A DNA stretch of 32,968 nucleotides, from contig CALVRE010000013.1 in the NCBI GenBank assembly GCA_944358455.1, forward strand, positions 1 through 32,968, written 5' to 3'. The position numbers and the translations under genes were made by a program. The notes under the pieces are model-generated. The model worked only from the letters and a program-made list of their open reading frames with translations. It did not search any database and was not told the DNA's origin. The first letter of the stretch is position 1. Each line of letters opens with the position of its first letter. Origin of the DNA: an uncultured Bacilli bacterium (GTDB taxonomy: Bacteria; Bacillota_I; Bacilli_A; RF39; UBA660). Positions 1 to 8,050 of the stretch are shown in pieces.

Positions 1-87
1 GAAGGGTTTTACAATCCTGTCCGAATTCACTCTTCCATCGGGTATCTTTCCCCTGATCAATTTGAAAAAAAAGTAGAGATGGGTTAA
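1..87 (+). CDS. IS3-family transposase, C-terminal end (partial)
   Basis: The window opens inside a reading frame that ends at a TAA at 85-87. The 28 visible residues contain YNPVRIHSSIGYLSPDQF, the very characteristic C-terminal end of the IS3/IS150-type integrase core (usually Y-N-x-x-R-x-H-S-S-L-G-Y-x-S-P). It would be the end of OrfB, the DDE transposase that makes the cuts and strand transfers. The catalytic residues lie outside the window, so intactness cannot be judged. The segment is too short to assign an IS name. A second IS3-family element lies at the other end of the window and may be the same or a related type. Confidence 0.85.
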   Translation, partial: EGFYNPVRIHSSIGYLSPDQFEKKVEMG

Positions 88-99
88 AACCCCCTCTAC
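73..99 (+). terminator. Hairpin at IS right end, possible terminator
   Basis: GTAGAG and GGGTT pair with AACCC and CTCTAC around the transposase stop codon, with a small internal loop. It may end transposase transcription. No long U-run follows, so a role as a structured IS end is equally possible. Confidence 0.4.
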
Positions 100-257
100 T
101 ATGTGTCCAAATATTTGACAAATTCCCCTCATTCTATTATTTCATTCTGTTCTCATTTTAACAGATTTGTATCATGTTTGCAAGCAAAATGATTGATCTT
201 TTTTATTCGTATTCTTTCTTACAGATCTCTTTTCACATCTATGTCATAATTCTGATT

Positions 258-2057
258 CTAGAAACCACTACGTTTGAATAATTTTTCTAAATCATAATTC
301 GAATAGAAAATAATCGTTGGTCTTCCATGAGGACAATTGAATGGATTTTTACATTTTCTCAAGTCATTGATTAAATGTTCCATTTCTTCCATAGTAATAT
401 TCATATTGGCTTTGATTGCCATTTTACAAGAAAGCATCGTTGCAGCTGCTTCATTAAATTTTTCGATTGAAAAGTCATTTCCACATGCTACTACCACTTC
501 TAAAAGTCTACGAATTGCTTCCTCTTCCTGACCTTTTGGTAACCAAGTCGGATGCGCTTTCACAATAACAGAGTTGATACCAAACTCCTCGATATCAAAG
601 TGAAGTGTACGTAAAAAAGCAAATTGTTCTTTTAATAAAATGAAATCATTCGATGGAAATTCGATTGTAATTGGAAATAAAAGAGCAATGCTTCCTTCCG
701 AAGGATGACCAAATTCTCTCATATACATTTCATAATTGATACGTTCTTTCGCAGCATGTTGATCAATGATATACATACCTTCTTGATTTTGACAAATGAT
801 ATAAGTTCCATGAACTAATCCTACTGGATAAATTTCTGGTAAACGTTTCTCAGGTTCCTTGAATTCTAATTTCGTGACTTCTTCTTCAATTTCTTTAAAT
901 AACGTTTCCGCGTTTTCATCACTAGTCAAATCTTCATTGACAACGATTGGTGCTTCTTCATTTTGATAAGGATTATCGTTGAGTACACGATCTAATTCCA
1001 ATTGCATTTCTTGATAACGCGGTTTATCTGTATATGTAAAAATTGGTTCTCTTACTTCGATATGTGGAATTAACGTTCTTCCTTTTAGAGCAGTTTGAAT
1101 CATATTGCTAATCAAGGAACATAGCTCCTCTAGTTTACTAAATTTAATATCCATTTTAGTCGGGTGAATATTGACATCGATTAAACTTGGGTCAACATCG
1201 ATATTAAGTACGACAATCGGATAACGATTATCTGGTTTAAAAGAATGATAGCTATCGTTGATCGTACGATTCAAGTCGAGATTACGGACGACACGTCCAT
1301 TTACTAATGTAATCATACCGTTACGATTCGAACGATGAACCTCTGGTAAAGTAATATAACCATTCACCGTATAATCGTTGTCTTCCCCCTTCACTTCAAT
1401 CATCTTTTTCACAACATCTAATCCATAAATGTCACGAATCGTCTTTAATAGGTTGCCAGAACCATCCGTATTGAGTAATACATTGCCATTATTGACTAAT
1501 ACAAACTTAATATCAGGGTGTGACAAGGCAATTTTATTGACATAATCAGTAATACTAGCAAGTTCTGTATAAAGACTTTTCATATGTTTTAGTCGCGCAG
1601 GTGTATTATAAAAAAGATTACGAACTGTCATAATGGTTCCTTTTCTAGCATCTCCAGTTTCCACTTTGATGATCTTTCCACCATCGATTTCCACTAAAGT
1701 ACCTAGTTCTCCAGTTGAAGTCTTGAGAGTTACTTCACTAACACTTGCAATCGATGGCAGTGCCTCTCCACGAAATCCTAATGTATTAATATGAAATAAA
1801 TCATCTTCGTCGATAATTTTACTGGTTGCATGACGTTGAAAAGCCAAAGTCGCATCTTCCCGGCTCATTCCGATTCCATTATCAGTCACTTTAATTTCCT
1901 TAGTACCAGATTCCACCAATTCAATTTTAATTTCTGTCGCTTGTGCATCGATACTATTTTCTACTAATTCTTTGACAACGGAAGCACAACGTTCGACTAC
2001 TTCTCCAGCCGCAATTTTATTGGCGAGAATTTCATCCATAATTTTGATATGAGACAT
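258..2057 (-). CDS. mutL: DNA mismatch repair protein MutL
   Basis: A 599-residue MutL, normal length for the family. The N-terminal GHKL ATPase shows KELVENSIDA (residues 29-38), DNGIG (59-63) and GFRGEAL. The C-terminal domain carries the endonuclease signature DQHAAKERINYE, matching DQHA(x)2E(x)4E, plus the LSCK and CPHGRP zinc/active-site motifs. It is therefore the nicking type of MutL found in bacteria without MutH, acting after MutS recognises a mismatch. AGGTGA sits 4 bases before the ATG, directly behind an extended -10 promoter, so the start is well defined. mutS is not next to it: upstream is a small unknown gene and downstream is the IS end, so it appears to be transcribed alone. 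Confidence 0.97.
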   Translation of the reverse strand: MSHIKIMDEILANKIAAGEVVERCASVVKELVENSIDAQATEIKIELVESGTKEIKVTDNGIGMSREDATLAFQRHATSKIIDEDDLFHINTLGFRGEALPSIASVSEVTLKTSTGELGTLVEIDGGKIIKVETGDARKGTIMTVRNLFYNTPARLKHMKSLYTELASITDYVNKIALSHPDIKFVLVNNGNVLLNTDGSGNLLKTIRDIYGLDVVKKMIEVKGEDNDYTVNGYITLPEVHRSNRNGMITLVNGRVVRNLDLNRTINDSYHSFKPDNRYPIVVLNIDVDPSLIDVNIHPTKMDIKFSKLEELCSLISNMIQTALKGRTLIPHIEVREPIFTYTDKPRYQEMQLELDRVLNDNPYQNEEAPIVVNEDLTSDENAETLFKEIEEEVTKLEFKEPEKRLPEIYPVGLVHGTYIICQNQEGMYIIDQHAAKERINYEMYMREFGHPSEGSIALLFPITIEFPSNDFILLKEQFAFLRTLHFDIEEFGINSVIVKAHPTWLPKGQEEEAIRRLLEVVVACGNDFSIEKFNEAAATMLSCKMAIKANMNITMEEMEHLINDLRKCKNPFNCPHGRPTIIFYSNYDLEKLFKRSGF

Positions 2058-2061
2058 ACTA

Positions 2062-2082
2062 TCACCTGTTATTATTATAGCA
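2062..2082 (-). promoter_or_regulatory. Extended -10 promoter and RBS of mutL
   Basis: On the minus strand TGCTATAAT (2074-2082) forms an extended -10 box and AGGTGA (2062-2067) is the ribosome binding site. The predicted transcript start falls at or very near the RBS, so the leader is extremely short. Confidence 0.6.
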
Positions 2083-2105
2083 TATTTTTATCTTTAAAAA
2101 CAAAA

Positions 2106-2128
2106 ATAGAACATCATCGATGCCCTAT
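2106..2128 (-). terminator. Rho-independent terminator of the 166-aa gene
   Basis: On the minus strand an ATAGGGCATC / GATGTTCTAT stem with a three-base loop is followed by TTTTTG. It begins at the stop codon of the gene ending at 2128 and separates it from mutL. Confidence 0.7.
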
Positions 2129-2628
2129 TATTTGAGAATTAATTCTAAAACATTTTTCTTCGGAATGGAACTTTCTTGTTGAGTTGGTAAAACACCTTTT
2201 TGTGATACTGTGTGATTTTCTAGATGATCTTCATCCGCTAAAGCTGATAACATTTGTAAGATTGTTTCTTTATTATTACGTTCAAAAAGACGTTTGATCA
2301 ACATTTTAGAAACAATACTATTTTGTAACATTTTAGAATTCGTTTGATCTAATACTAAACAATCAAATAAAAGATTCCAACTATTTCTCATTAATAAAGA
2401 TTGTTCTGGTTGCTTTTTTAACTCTTCTTTTAAATTCATAACAAGATAAGCACTATTTGATTTTCCAACGAATTTTGAATCAACATCATCATGCCCATTT
2501 AATGTAACATCAGCGATATCGATTCCTAACTTAGCAAAATCAAAACGCATTCTTTTTTCTACTTCATCATTATGAAATGGTTCTAAACCACTTACTAGCT
2601 TTTTAATTTTTTCAATTTCATGATTCAT
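2128..2628 (-). CDS. Hypothetical protein, 166 aa
   Basis: I do not recognise this protein. It is soluble by appearance: no signal peptide, no membrane segment, many charged residues and a helical, Lys/Glu/Leu-rich composition. The tail (about residues 140-160) is low complexity before a helical end. AAGGAGAG lies 8 bases before the ATG, a strong ribosome binding site, and a consensus-like promoter and a clear terminator flank it, so it is a real single-gene unit. The neighbouring 128-residue gene upstream is also unknown; the promoter of this gene overlaps the end of that one. Confidence 0.75.
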   Translation of the reverse strand: MNHEIEKIKKLVSGLEPFHNDEVEKRMRFDFAKLGIDIADVTLNGHDDVDSKFVGKSNSAYLVMNLKEELKKQPEQSLLMRNSWNLLFDCLVLDQTNSKMLQNSIVSKMLIKRLFERNNKETILQMLSALADEDHLENHTVSQKGVLPTQQESSIPKKNVLELILK

Positions 2629-2660
2629 TTTTTATCTCTCCTTTTTAAGCAAGCTTTACT

Positions 2661-2688
2661 ATTTTATCACATCCATATTATTTGTCAA
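2661..2688 (-). promoter_or_regulatory. Promoter of the 166-aa gene
   Basis: TTGACA (2683-2688) and TAAAAT (2661-2666) on the minus strand are separated by 16 bases. The -35 box lies within the last codons of the upstream gene. Confidence 0.65.
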
Positions 2689-3064
2689 TTGGTTTTCTCG
2701 TCAACGTAAGTAAAATCGTTCGCATCGACTCATTTTTCATATTCATTTCTTTTTGGATTTGCTGTTTCAAATCTTTCTTGCGTTGTTCTAAATAAAGGAA
2801 AACTTGATCATAACAAAGTTTTTCTTTTTCAAACAAAAAAATACTTACATAGGAATATAAAAGCAGACGTTCAATACGTTCTTCTCTCGTTTTACTGAGA
2901 TGAACGAAACGAGAAAACATTCGCAGATATTCTTGATTCGAAATAAGGCTTTTATCTCTCCTATTCAGCATGCTATCTAATAAAGTATATTCATAAAGTA
3001 ATAAATTGATGCATGTTAATTCTTTTTCTAATGAATATATTTGTTTTTGCAACGTTTTTTCCAT
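2678..3064 (-). CDS. Hypothetical coiled-coil protein, 128 aa
   Basis: Not recognised. The protein is almost entirely helical and charged: an N-terminal Gln/Glu/Leu helix, a central region rich in Arg and aromatic residues, and a Lys/Gln-rich segment (about residues 88-110) that looks like coiled coil. There is no signal peptide or membrane span. GAAGG lies 9 bases before the ATG. It sits between uvrC (with its own strong terminator) and the 166-residue gene, all on the same strand, so it probably has its own promoter, though I could not pick a convincing one. Confidence 0.65.
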   Translation of the reverse strand: MEKTLQKQIYSLEKELTCINLLLYEYTLLDSMLNRRDKSLISNQEYLRMFSRFVHLSKTREERIERLLLYSYVSIFLFEKEKLCYDQVFLYLEQRKKDLKQQIQKEMNMKNESMRTILLTLTRKPIDK

Positions 3065-3122
3065 CGTAAAATACCTTCTTTCTTCTTACTATCATACGAA
3101 AAGAAAAATGCAAAATTTGTCG

Positions 3123-3149
3123 AAAAAAGAGATAGACAAATCTATCTCT
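3123..3149 (-). terminator. Strong terminator of uvrC
   Basis: Minus-strand AGAGATAGA / TCTATCTCT, a perfect 9-bp stem with a 4-base loop (3128-3149), followed by six U. It lies just beyond the uvrC stop codon. Confidence 0.9.
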
Positions 3150-3167
3150 AGCAATCATCATTTATTA

Positions 3168-4946
3168 TCACTCATAATTTTGCAAAAACTCGGATAGTTT
3201 AATGGCTACTGGTCGAGGAAGAATCTTCGATAATTCACTGGTTGGAACTTCCTTCATCTTCGTAATGGTATGATACTTTTTCAACAATTCTTTTTTGCGT
3301 TTCTCACCAATTCCTTCAACATGGTCTAAAACACTCTCTAAAGATCCTTTACTACGAATTTGTTTGTGATAATTGATCGTAAAATTATGTACTTCATCTT
3401 GAATTCGTTCCAAATAATAAAACAAATTGCTTTTTTTATCGATCGGTATATATTCAATTGGATCATTGGCCATCAACGCATCGGTGGCGTGATGATCATC
3501 TTTTTTTAATCCTACTACCGGAATATTCATATTAAGACTCGATAAAACTTCTCTAGCAACGTTAATCTGACCAATTCCACCATCGACAATAATCAGGTCT
3601 GGTCTGACCAAACCATCACGCAAAACTCGAAAGTAACGACGATAGATGACTTCCTTCATCGTTCCATAATCATCATTTTTATCAAGTGTTATTTTGAATT
3701 TACGATAATCATTTTTACTAGGCTTACCATCCACAAACACGACCATACCAGACACATTAAAACTACCAAATAAATTGGAATTATCAAACACTTCGATACG
3801 ATCTAATTTAGGAAGATGTAAAATTTCTTTTAATTCTTCGTTCGCCTTAATCGTTCTCTCTTCATCTTTTTCGATCAGTTCGAATTTCTCATCTAATGCG
3901 ATTTCAGCATTTTTATTTGCCATATCGACAATTTTTCGTTTAACTCCACGTTCCGGCTTTAACACTTTAACCCCTAAAAAAGAAGACAAAAGTTCTGCGT
4001 CCACAATATCCGGAACTAAAACTTCTTTAGGAAGCAAAACATCTTTTTCGTAAAATTTACCAATGTAGCGAGTCAGTTCTTCTTCTATTTCATCGATAAT
4101 TGGAAAAATTTTAGAATGACGTTCAATAATTTTACCACCACGAATAAAGAAACATTGAATCGATAAATACCCTTTACCAAAAAAGTATCCAAAAACATCA
4201 CGATCGACATTATCGTTCATTTCAACCTTTTGTTTTTGAAGAGTAATCGTAATATAATCACGAAGATCTTTTAATTCTTTTGCTTTTTCATAATTCATAC
4301 GAGCACTTTCCGCAAGCATTTCTTCTTCGATTTTTTTAGTAATCAAAGTATGATCCCCTTTTAAAAATTGAATAATATCATGTTCCATCTCTTTCACCAA
4401 ATTCATATCAACTTGGTTTGTACAATATCCCAAACATTGACCAATGTGATAGTATAGACAAGGCTTTTTCTGATAAGTCTTACATTTTCTGAGAGGATAC
4501 ATACGATTTAATAAATTGACTGTTTCTCTAGCTGCACTCACATTAGGATATGGCCCATAAAGTCTCGTTCCTTTTGCTTTCTTACGATTGATATTACGTA
4601 CTACTACTAAACGAGGAACTTTTTCATTTGTAAGCTCAATATAAGGATAACTTTTATCATCGCGAAGCAAAATATTGTATTTTGGATCGTATTTTTTGAT
4701 TAGATTCAATTCCAAGATAAAGGCTTCCGTTTCACTTCCTACTACGACATACTCAAAATCGACAATTTCACTAACCAAACGGGCCGTCTTGCCAGTATGT
4801 TTCCCACGAAAATAAGAACTGACACGATTCTTCAGTTTTTTGGCCTTTCCAACATAGATAATGGTGCCATCGATATTTTTCATCAAATAACAACCTGGTT
4901 TATTTGGAAGTAAACTAAGTTTCTTTTTAATTGCTTCTAAATACAT
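3168..4946 (-). CDS. uvrC: Excinuclease ABC subunit C
   Basis: A 592-residue UvrC, the nuclease that makes both incisions beside UvrB-bound damage in nucleotide excision repair. Domains in order: GIY-YIG nuclease (LPNKPGCYLMKN then IIYVGKAKKLKNRVSSYF, about residues 13-50); the Cys cluster region; a UVR motif (about 200-235) for UvrB contact; the RNase H-like second nuclease domain with IEVFDNSNLFG and MVVFVDGKPSKNDYRKFKI; and C-terminal helix-hairpin-helix repeats with VEGIGEKRKKELL. An earlier in-frame GTG at 4955 exists, but GGTGA sits 5 bases before the ATG at 4946, which I choose. The gene has its own extended -10 promoter and terminator; uvrA and uvrB are not in view. Confidence 0.97.
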   Translation of the reverse strand: MYLEAIKKKLSLLPNKPGCYLMKNIDGTIIYVGKAKKLKNRVSSYFRGKHTGKTARLVSEIVDFEYVVVGSETEAFILELNLIKKYDPKYNILLRDDKSYPYIELTNEKVPRLVVVRNINRKKAKGTRLYGPYPNVSAARETVNLLNRMYPLRKCKTYQKKPCLYYHIGQCLGYCTNQVDMNLVKEMEHDIIQFLKGDHTLITKKIEEEMLAESARMNYEKAKELKDLRDYITITLQKQKVEMNDNVDRDVFGYFFGKGYLSIQCFFIRGGKIIERHSKIFPIIDEIEEELTRYIGKFYEKDVLLPKEVLVPDIVDAELLSSFLGVKVLKPERGVKRKIVDMANKNAEIALDEKFELIEKDEERTIKANEELKEILHLPKLDRIEVFDNSNLFGSFNVSGMVVFVDGKPSKNDYRKFKITLDKNDDYGTMKEVIYRRYFRVLRDGLVRPDLIIVDGGIGQINVAREVLSSLNMNIPVVGLKKDDHHATDALMANDPIEYIPIDKKSNLFYYLERIQDEVHNFTINYHKQIRSKGSLESVLDHVEGIGEKRKKELLKKYHTITKMKEVPTSELSKILPRPVAIKLSEFLQNYE

Positions 4947-4964
4947 ATCCCTCACCCAGTACTT

Positions 4965-4973
4965 ATTATACCA
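4965..4973 (-). promoter_or_regulatory. Extended -10 promoter of uvrC
   Basis: TGGTATAAT on the minus strand, about 20 bases before the start codon. No good -35 box is seen, as expected for an extended -10 promoter. No SOS-box-like palindrome was noticed around it. Confidence 0.5.
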
Positions 4974-4983
4974 TAGGAAAAGA

Positions 4984-5006
4984 AAAAGTACTAAAAAAGT
5001 ACTTTT
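4984..5006. repeat. Perfect inverted repeat between divergent genes
   Basis: AAAAGTAC and GTACTTTT, 8 bp each, flank a 7-base A/T loop upstream of uvrC. On either strand it resembles a terminator stem, but no gene leads into it from either side. It could be an operator or a leftover hairpin. Confidence 0.4.
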
Positions 5007-5154
5007 CGGATATGGAAGATCAGTTACACCAATCGATTACACAAACATCAATGTTAGAGATAATCGTTATGAGGGGAAAATTGATGTGTTCCTACCAACA
5101 TCCTAGTATAATTTATGAAGCAAAAAGAATTCGAAATAATGAACTCTACTATAT

Positions 5155-5183
5155 TTGTCAAAAGAAATAAATTTCGTTATAAT
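5155..5183 (+). promoter_or_regulatory. Promoter of the YigZ-family gene
   Basis: TTGTCA (5155-5160), a 17-base spacer and a perfect TATAAT (5178-5183). GGTGAG and the ATG at 5199 follow immediately, so the leader is very short. This also decides the start codon, because in-frame ATGs further upstream lie before the promoter. Confidence 0.8.
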
Positions 5184-5198
5184 AAAATTGGTGAGAAC

Positions 5199-5795
5199 AT
5201 GTTATCAATCGAAAAAAGTGAACAATCCATCTATGAAATTCAAAGGTCAAAATTTATTACTACCTTATATCGAATCGATTCGTTGGAAGAAATAGAAACA
5301 AATTTACAGGCTATCAAAGAAAAATATAGAGATGCGAATCATCACTGTTATGCCTACATTTTAGAAGAAAAGAAAAAATGTAGTGATGACGGTGAGCCAA
5401 GTGGTACGGCTGGAATGCCCATCTTAAACGTATTAGAACAACATCATTTAGATCATATCTTATGTATCGTAACTCGATATTTTGGTGGTATTAAATTAGG
5501 TGCAGGCGGTTTAGTTCGAGCATATAGTAAAAGTGCTACCATCGCAATCGAAAATGCTACTATAATTTCTCTCGAACACGGATATGAAATGAAAATTACA
5601 TTTCCCTATTCTTATCTCAAAACAATTGATTTTTTGCTAAAAAACTATTGGATAAAAAACAAAAACTTCCAAGATGAAGTTACCTATCAATTCGAAATTA
5701 CTAAACAAGATTATCTCATTCTTTCACAGGAATGGAAAAATGATATTACAAATGAAATCATAATAAAAGAAACTTGGGTACCAAAAAACAAATAA
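5199..5795 (+). CDS. yigZ: YigZ/YvyE (IMPACT) family protein
   Basis: A 198-residue protein of the IMPACT/UPF0029 family. The conserved N-terminal domain is clear: SKFITTLYRIDS, HHCYAYIL, the signature DDGEPSGTAGMPIL, then IVTRYFGGIKLGAGGLVRAY. The C-terminal ferredoxin-like half (UPF0029/DUF1949) is more divergent. Family members bind nucleic acid or ribosome-associated factors; the exact bacterial role is unsettled. Longer frames start at 5115, but the promoter at 5155-5183 and GGTGA before 5199 favour the short form. It is the only plus-strand gene in the first 26 kb, with its own promoter and terminator. Confidence 0.93.
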   Translation: MLSIEKSEQSIYEIQRSKFITTLYRIDSLEEIETNLQAIKEKYRDANHHCYAYILEEKKKCSDDGEPSGTAGMPILNVLEQHHLDHILCIVTRYFGGIKLGAGGLVRAYSKSATIAIENATIISLEHGYEMKITFPYSYLKTIDFLLKNYWIKNKNFQDEVTYQFEITKQDYLILSQEWKNDITNEIIIKETWVPKNK

Positions 5796-5817
5796 GCAAT
5801 TGCTTATTTGTTTTGTT
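5789..5817 (+). terminator. Terminator of the YigZ-family gene
   Basis: A fully self-complementary 22-bp hairpin (5789-5810, CAAATAAGC paired with GCTTATTTG) containing the stop codon, followed by TTTTGTTT. Confidence 0.85.
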
Positions 5818-5881
5818 TATCATTAGGATGCGAGTAAAACCACAAGCGTTTTTATGATTCCCCTCTTTCATCTTCAAACAA

Positions 5882-5908
5882 AAAAGTAACAGAAATTCTG
5901 TTACTTTT
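5882..5908 (-). terminator. Terminator of the rpsB-tsf operon
   Basis: AAAAGTAACAG / CTGTTACTTTT stem immediately after the tsf stop codon on the minus strand, followed by a U-rich run. Confidence 0.85.
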
Positions 5909-5910
5909 CT

Positions 5911-6786
5911 TTATTGTTGTTTCATTTGTTTGGCAACTTCTTCAGCAAAGTTTTCTTCTCTTTTTTCCATACCTTCGCCTACTTCGTAACGAATCATAGT
6001 AGCGATTTTACCACAATTATTCTTAACGTAAGTAGCTACGTTGATATCGCCATCTTTGATGAATGGTTGTTCTTCCAAACAAATTTCTTTATAGAATTTT
6101 TGAATTCTTCCAGCAACCATTTTCTCAGCTATTTCAGCAGGTTTTCCTTCATTGATTGCTTGTTCTTTTAATACTGTTCTTTCTTTTTCTACTTCATCGC
6201 TAGGAACATCTTCCTTACTTACATAAAGTGGACGCATTGCAGCTGCATGCATTGCAACATCTTTTGCAACTTCTTCATTAGCGCCATCGATAACGGTAAG
6301 CACAGCAATTTTTCCACCCATGTGAATATAAGATCCAAATTGTTGATTATCTTCTTTCGTTAGTTTTGTAAAACGGCGGAAAGAAAGTTTTTCTCCAATT
6401 TTAGCTGTTTTCGCAACGATTAAATCGTTAACTGTTCCATCGCTCGTAGAAAGTTCCAAAGCTTCTTCTAATGTTTTAGCATCGCTTTTCAAAATAGCCT
6501 TTAAGATTTCGTCTACCATACTAGTAAATTCTGCATTTTTGGCTACGAAATCAGTTTCAGAGTTTACTTCTACGATAGCTGCTTGATTTCCGTCTATTAA
6601 AATAGCAGCTACTCCTTCAGCAGCAATACGATCTGCCTTTTTCGCAGCTTTACTGATTCCTTTTTCTCTTAACCAGTCTACTGCAGCATCGATATCTCCA
6701 TTAGTTGCTTCTAACGCTTTTTTACAATCGAGCATTCCTGCTCCTGTTTTTTCTCTTAATTCTTTTACTAAACTCGCACTAATCAT
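5911..6786 (-). CDS. tsf: Elongation factor Ts
   Basis: A 291-residue EF-Ts, which recharges EF-Tu by releasing GDP. The N-terminal UBA-like domain reads [18 protein letters not shown] with the Asp-Cys-Lys-Lys turn, followed by [12 protein letters not shown] and the core motif [14 protein letters not shown] that contacts EF-Tu. The C-terminal dimerisation part ends in a Glu/Lys-rich helix. I place the start at the ATG of [10 protein letters not shown] (6786), 4 bases after GGAGGA; an in-frame GTG at 6798 lies upstream of that site. It follows rpsB by 19 bases, the near-universal rpsB-tsf operon. Confidence 0.97.
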   Translation of the reverse strand: MISASLVKELREKTGAGMLDCKKALEATNGDIDAAVDWLREKGISKAAKKADRIAAEGVAAILIDGNQAAIVEVNSETDFVAKNAEFTSMVDEILKAILKSDAKTLEEALELSTSDGTVNDLIVAKTAKIGEKLSFRRFTKLTKEDNQQFGSYIHMGGKIAVLTVIDGANEEVAKDVAMHAAAMRPLYVSKEDVPSDEVEKERTVLKEQAINEGKPAEIAEKMVAGRIQKFYKEICLEEQPFIKDGDINVATYVKNNCGKIATMIRYEVGEGMEKREENFAEEVAKQMKQQ

Positions 6787-6805
6787 AATATCCTCCACTC
6801 TGATT

Positions 6806-7849
6806 TTATTTTAAAGCTTCTAACAATTCTGCTTTTTTCATAGTTGAATACCCTTTAATATCTTTTGCTTTTGCCATTTCACGAAGTTCTGCAACTGTTT
6901 TACTAGCTAAATCAACAGATTCAACTTGGGCTTCTTCTTTTACAGTTTTTTCTTCTTTTACTGGCTTAGCTTCTTCTTTTGGTGTGTCTACTGTTTCTTT
7001 TTCGTTTTTTACAGATGGTTTATGTTCGTTATTATGAGCACCACGATTACGATTACCCTCGAATCTTCTTGGTTCTTTCTTTTTAACTGTTTCTAATGCT
7101 TTTTCCATGATTTCTTTTGCATTATCACCTTTATTTTTATCTTCTTCTGTTACATAGTCGATTACTTTTCCGCCATTTGCTTCTACGATTGCATTCGCCA
7201 TAACACTTGTAATTAGTTTTACAGCGCGAATCGCATCATCATTTCCAGGAATTACGTAGTCAACCATATCTGGATCACAGTTTGTATCGACGATACCAAA
7301 TACAGGGATATGTAATCTTCTAGCTTCACGAATCGCATTTACTTCTTTAGAAGGATCGACAATATATAAAGCATCTGGCAATTTATTCATATCACGAATA
7401 CCAGCTAATACTTTATTTAACTTGTCATATTCTTTCTTAAGTCCAATTACTTCTTTTTTAGGTAATACTTCGAAAGTTCCATCTTGTTCCATCTTTTCGA
7501 TTTCTTCTAAACGTTTTACTCTCTTACGAATTGTTTTGAAATTCGTTAAAGTTCCACCTAACCATCTTTCTGTAACATAGTAAGATTCACTACGAAGTGC
7601 TTCTTCTTTAATTGCTTCTTGAGCTTGTTTTCTCGTTCCAACGAATAAAACCTTTCCACCATTTGCAGCAATTTCCTTTAAAGCTTGATAAGCTTCATCG
7701 ATCATTTTTGCTGTCTTTTGTAAGTCGATAATATAAATATCATCTCTTGAAGTAAAGATGTATTCCTTCATTTTTGGATTCCATCTTTTGGTTTGATGTC
7801 CAAAATGAACACCAGCTTCTAATAAATAACTCATTGACACAACTGCCAT
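6806..7849 (-). CDS. rpsB: 30S ribosomal protein S2 with long C-terminal extension
   Basis: S2 of the small subunit, recognised by [30 protein letters not shown], the [14 protein letters not shown] motif and [13 protein letters not shown]. At 347 residues it is about 100 longer than typical S2 (around 240-260). The extra part is a Lys/Glu-rich linker (about 255-310) ending in a compact helical unit, [20 protein letters not shown] then [14 protein letters not shown], which resembles the Rho N-terminal/SAP-like fold. The start at 7849 is fixed by AGGAGG 6 bases upstream; a TTG frame extension to 7879 is rejected. First gene of the rpsB-tsf operon, with a structured leader. Confidence 0.97.
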   Translation of the reverse strand: MAVVSMSYLLEAGVHFGHQTKRWNPKMKEYIFTSRDDIYIIDLQKTAKMIDEAYQALKEIAANGGKVLFVGTRKQAQEAIKEEALRSESYYVTERWLGGTLTNFKTIRKRVKRLEEIEKMEQDGTFEVLPKKEVIGLKKEYDKLNKVLAGIRDMNKLPDALYIVDPSKEVNAIREARRLHIPVFGIVDTNCDPDMVDYVIPGNDDAIRAVKLITSVMANAIVEANGGKVIDYVTEEDKNKGDNAKEIMEKALETVKKKEPRRFEGNRNRGAHNNEHKPSVKNEKETVDTPKEEAKPVKEEKTVKEEAQVESVDLASKTVAELREMAKAKDIKGYSTMKKAELLEALK

Positions 7850-7949
7850 ACTATTCCTCCTTTTGTTTTTTTCCTCCAACGTTTCTAATTATTGCCACCT
7901 AACTAGGCACTAGGCAATAAAATCCCCGTTGTGTGTATTTGAAAAAGCC
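7850..7949 (-). promoter_or_regulatory. Structured 5' leader of rpsB, putative S2 autoregulation
   Basis: About 100 bases lie between the predicted transcript start and the ATG. A hairpin with stem TATTGCC / GGCAATA (7890-7919) encloses CCTA / TAGG elements that can pair in more than one way. Structured rpsB leaders that bind S2 are known in several bacterial groups; assigning this one to such a class is inference. A spare GGAGG (7873-7877) lies between the hairpin and the true RBS. Confidence 0.5.
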
Positions 7950-7955
7950 ATAAAT

Positions 7956-7984
7956 AATATACCATATATTGTATGTGAAAACAA
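7956..7984 (-). promoter_or_regulatory. Promoter of rpsB-tsf
   Basis: Minus strand TTGTTT (7979-7984), 17-base spacer, TATATT (7956-7961) preceded by TGG as an extended -10. Confidence 0.7.
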
Positions 7985-8020
7985 GAACTTTTATCGTTTC
8001 TTTTTACTTTTTTTCACGAA

Positions 8021-8046
8021 AAAAACGACTTTTTAAAATCGTTTTT
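8021..8046 (-). terminator. Terminator of the 134-aa gene
   Basis: AAAAACGA / TCGTTTTT stem with a 10-base A/T loop directly after the gene ending at 8051, followed by a short U-run on the minus strand. Confidence 0.75.
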
Positions 8047-8050
8047 CTCT

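Larger units (their letters stand above)
1..131 (+). mobile_element. Right end of an IS3-family insertion sequence
   Basis: After the transposase stop comes a hairpin and then a terminal-repeat-like stretch containing TGTCCAA. Read on the minus strand this gives TTGGACA followed by an A/G-rich run, resembling the left end of the second IS3-family element (TTGGACA at 31856-31862). IS3 elements end in CA; the CA at 119-120 and the CA at 130-131 are both possible boundaries. I cannot see the other end, so no target-site duplication can be tested. Confidence 0.6.

Noticed and set aside
4931-5170. 79-codon open frame between uvrC and the YigZ-family gene
   Set aside because: Overlaps the uvrC start region, a hairpin and the next promoter, has no RBS and low-complexity composition.
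7850-7879. N-terminal extension of rpsB starting at a TTG
   Set aside because: The family start MAVVS and AGGAGG with 6-base spacing fit the ATG at 7849; the extra codons overlap the RBS.
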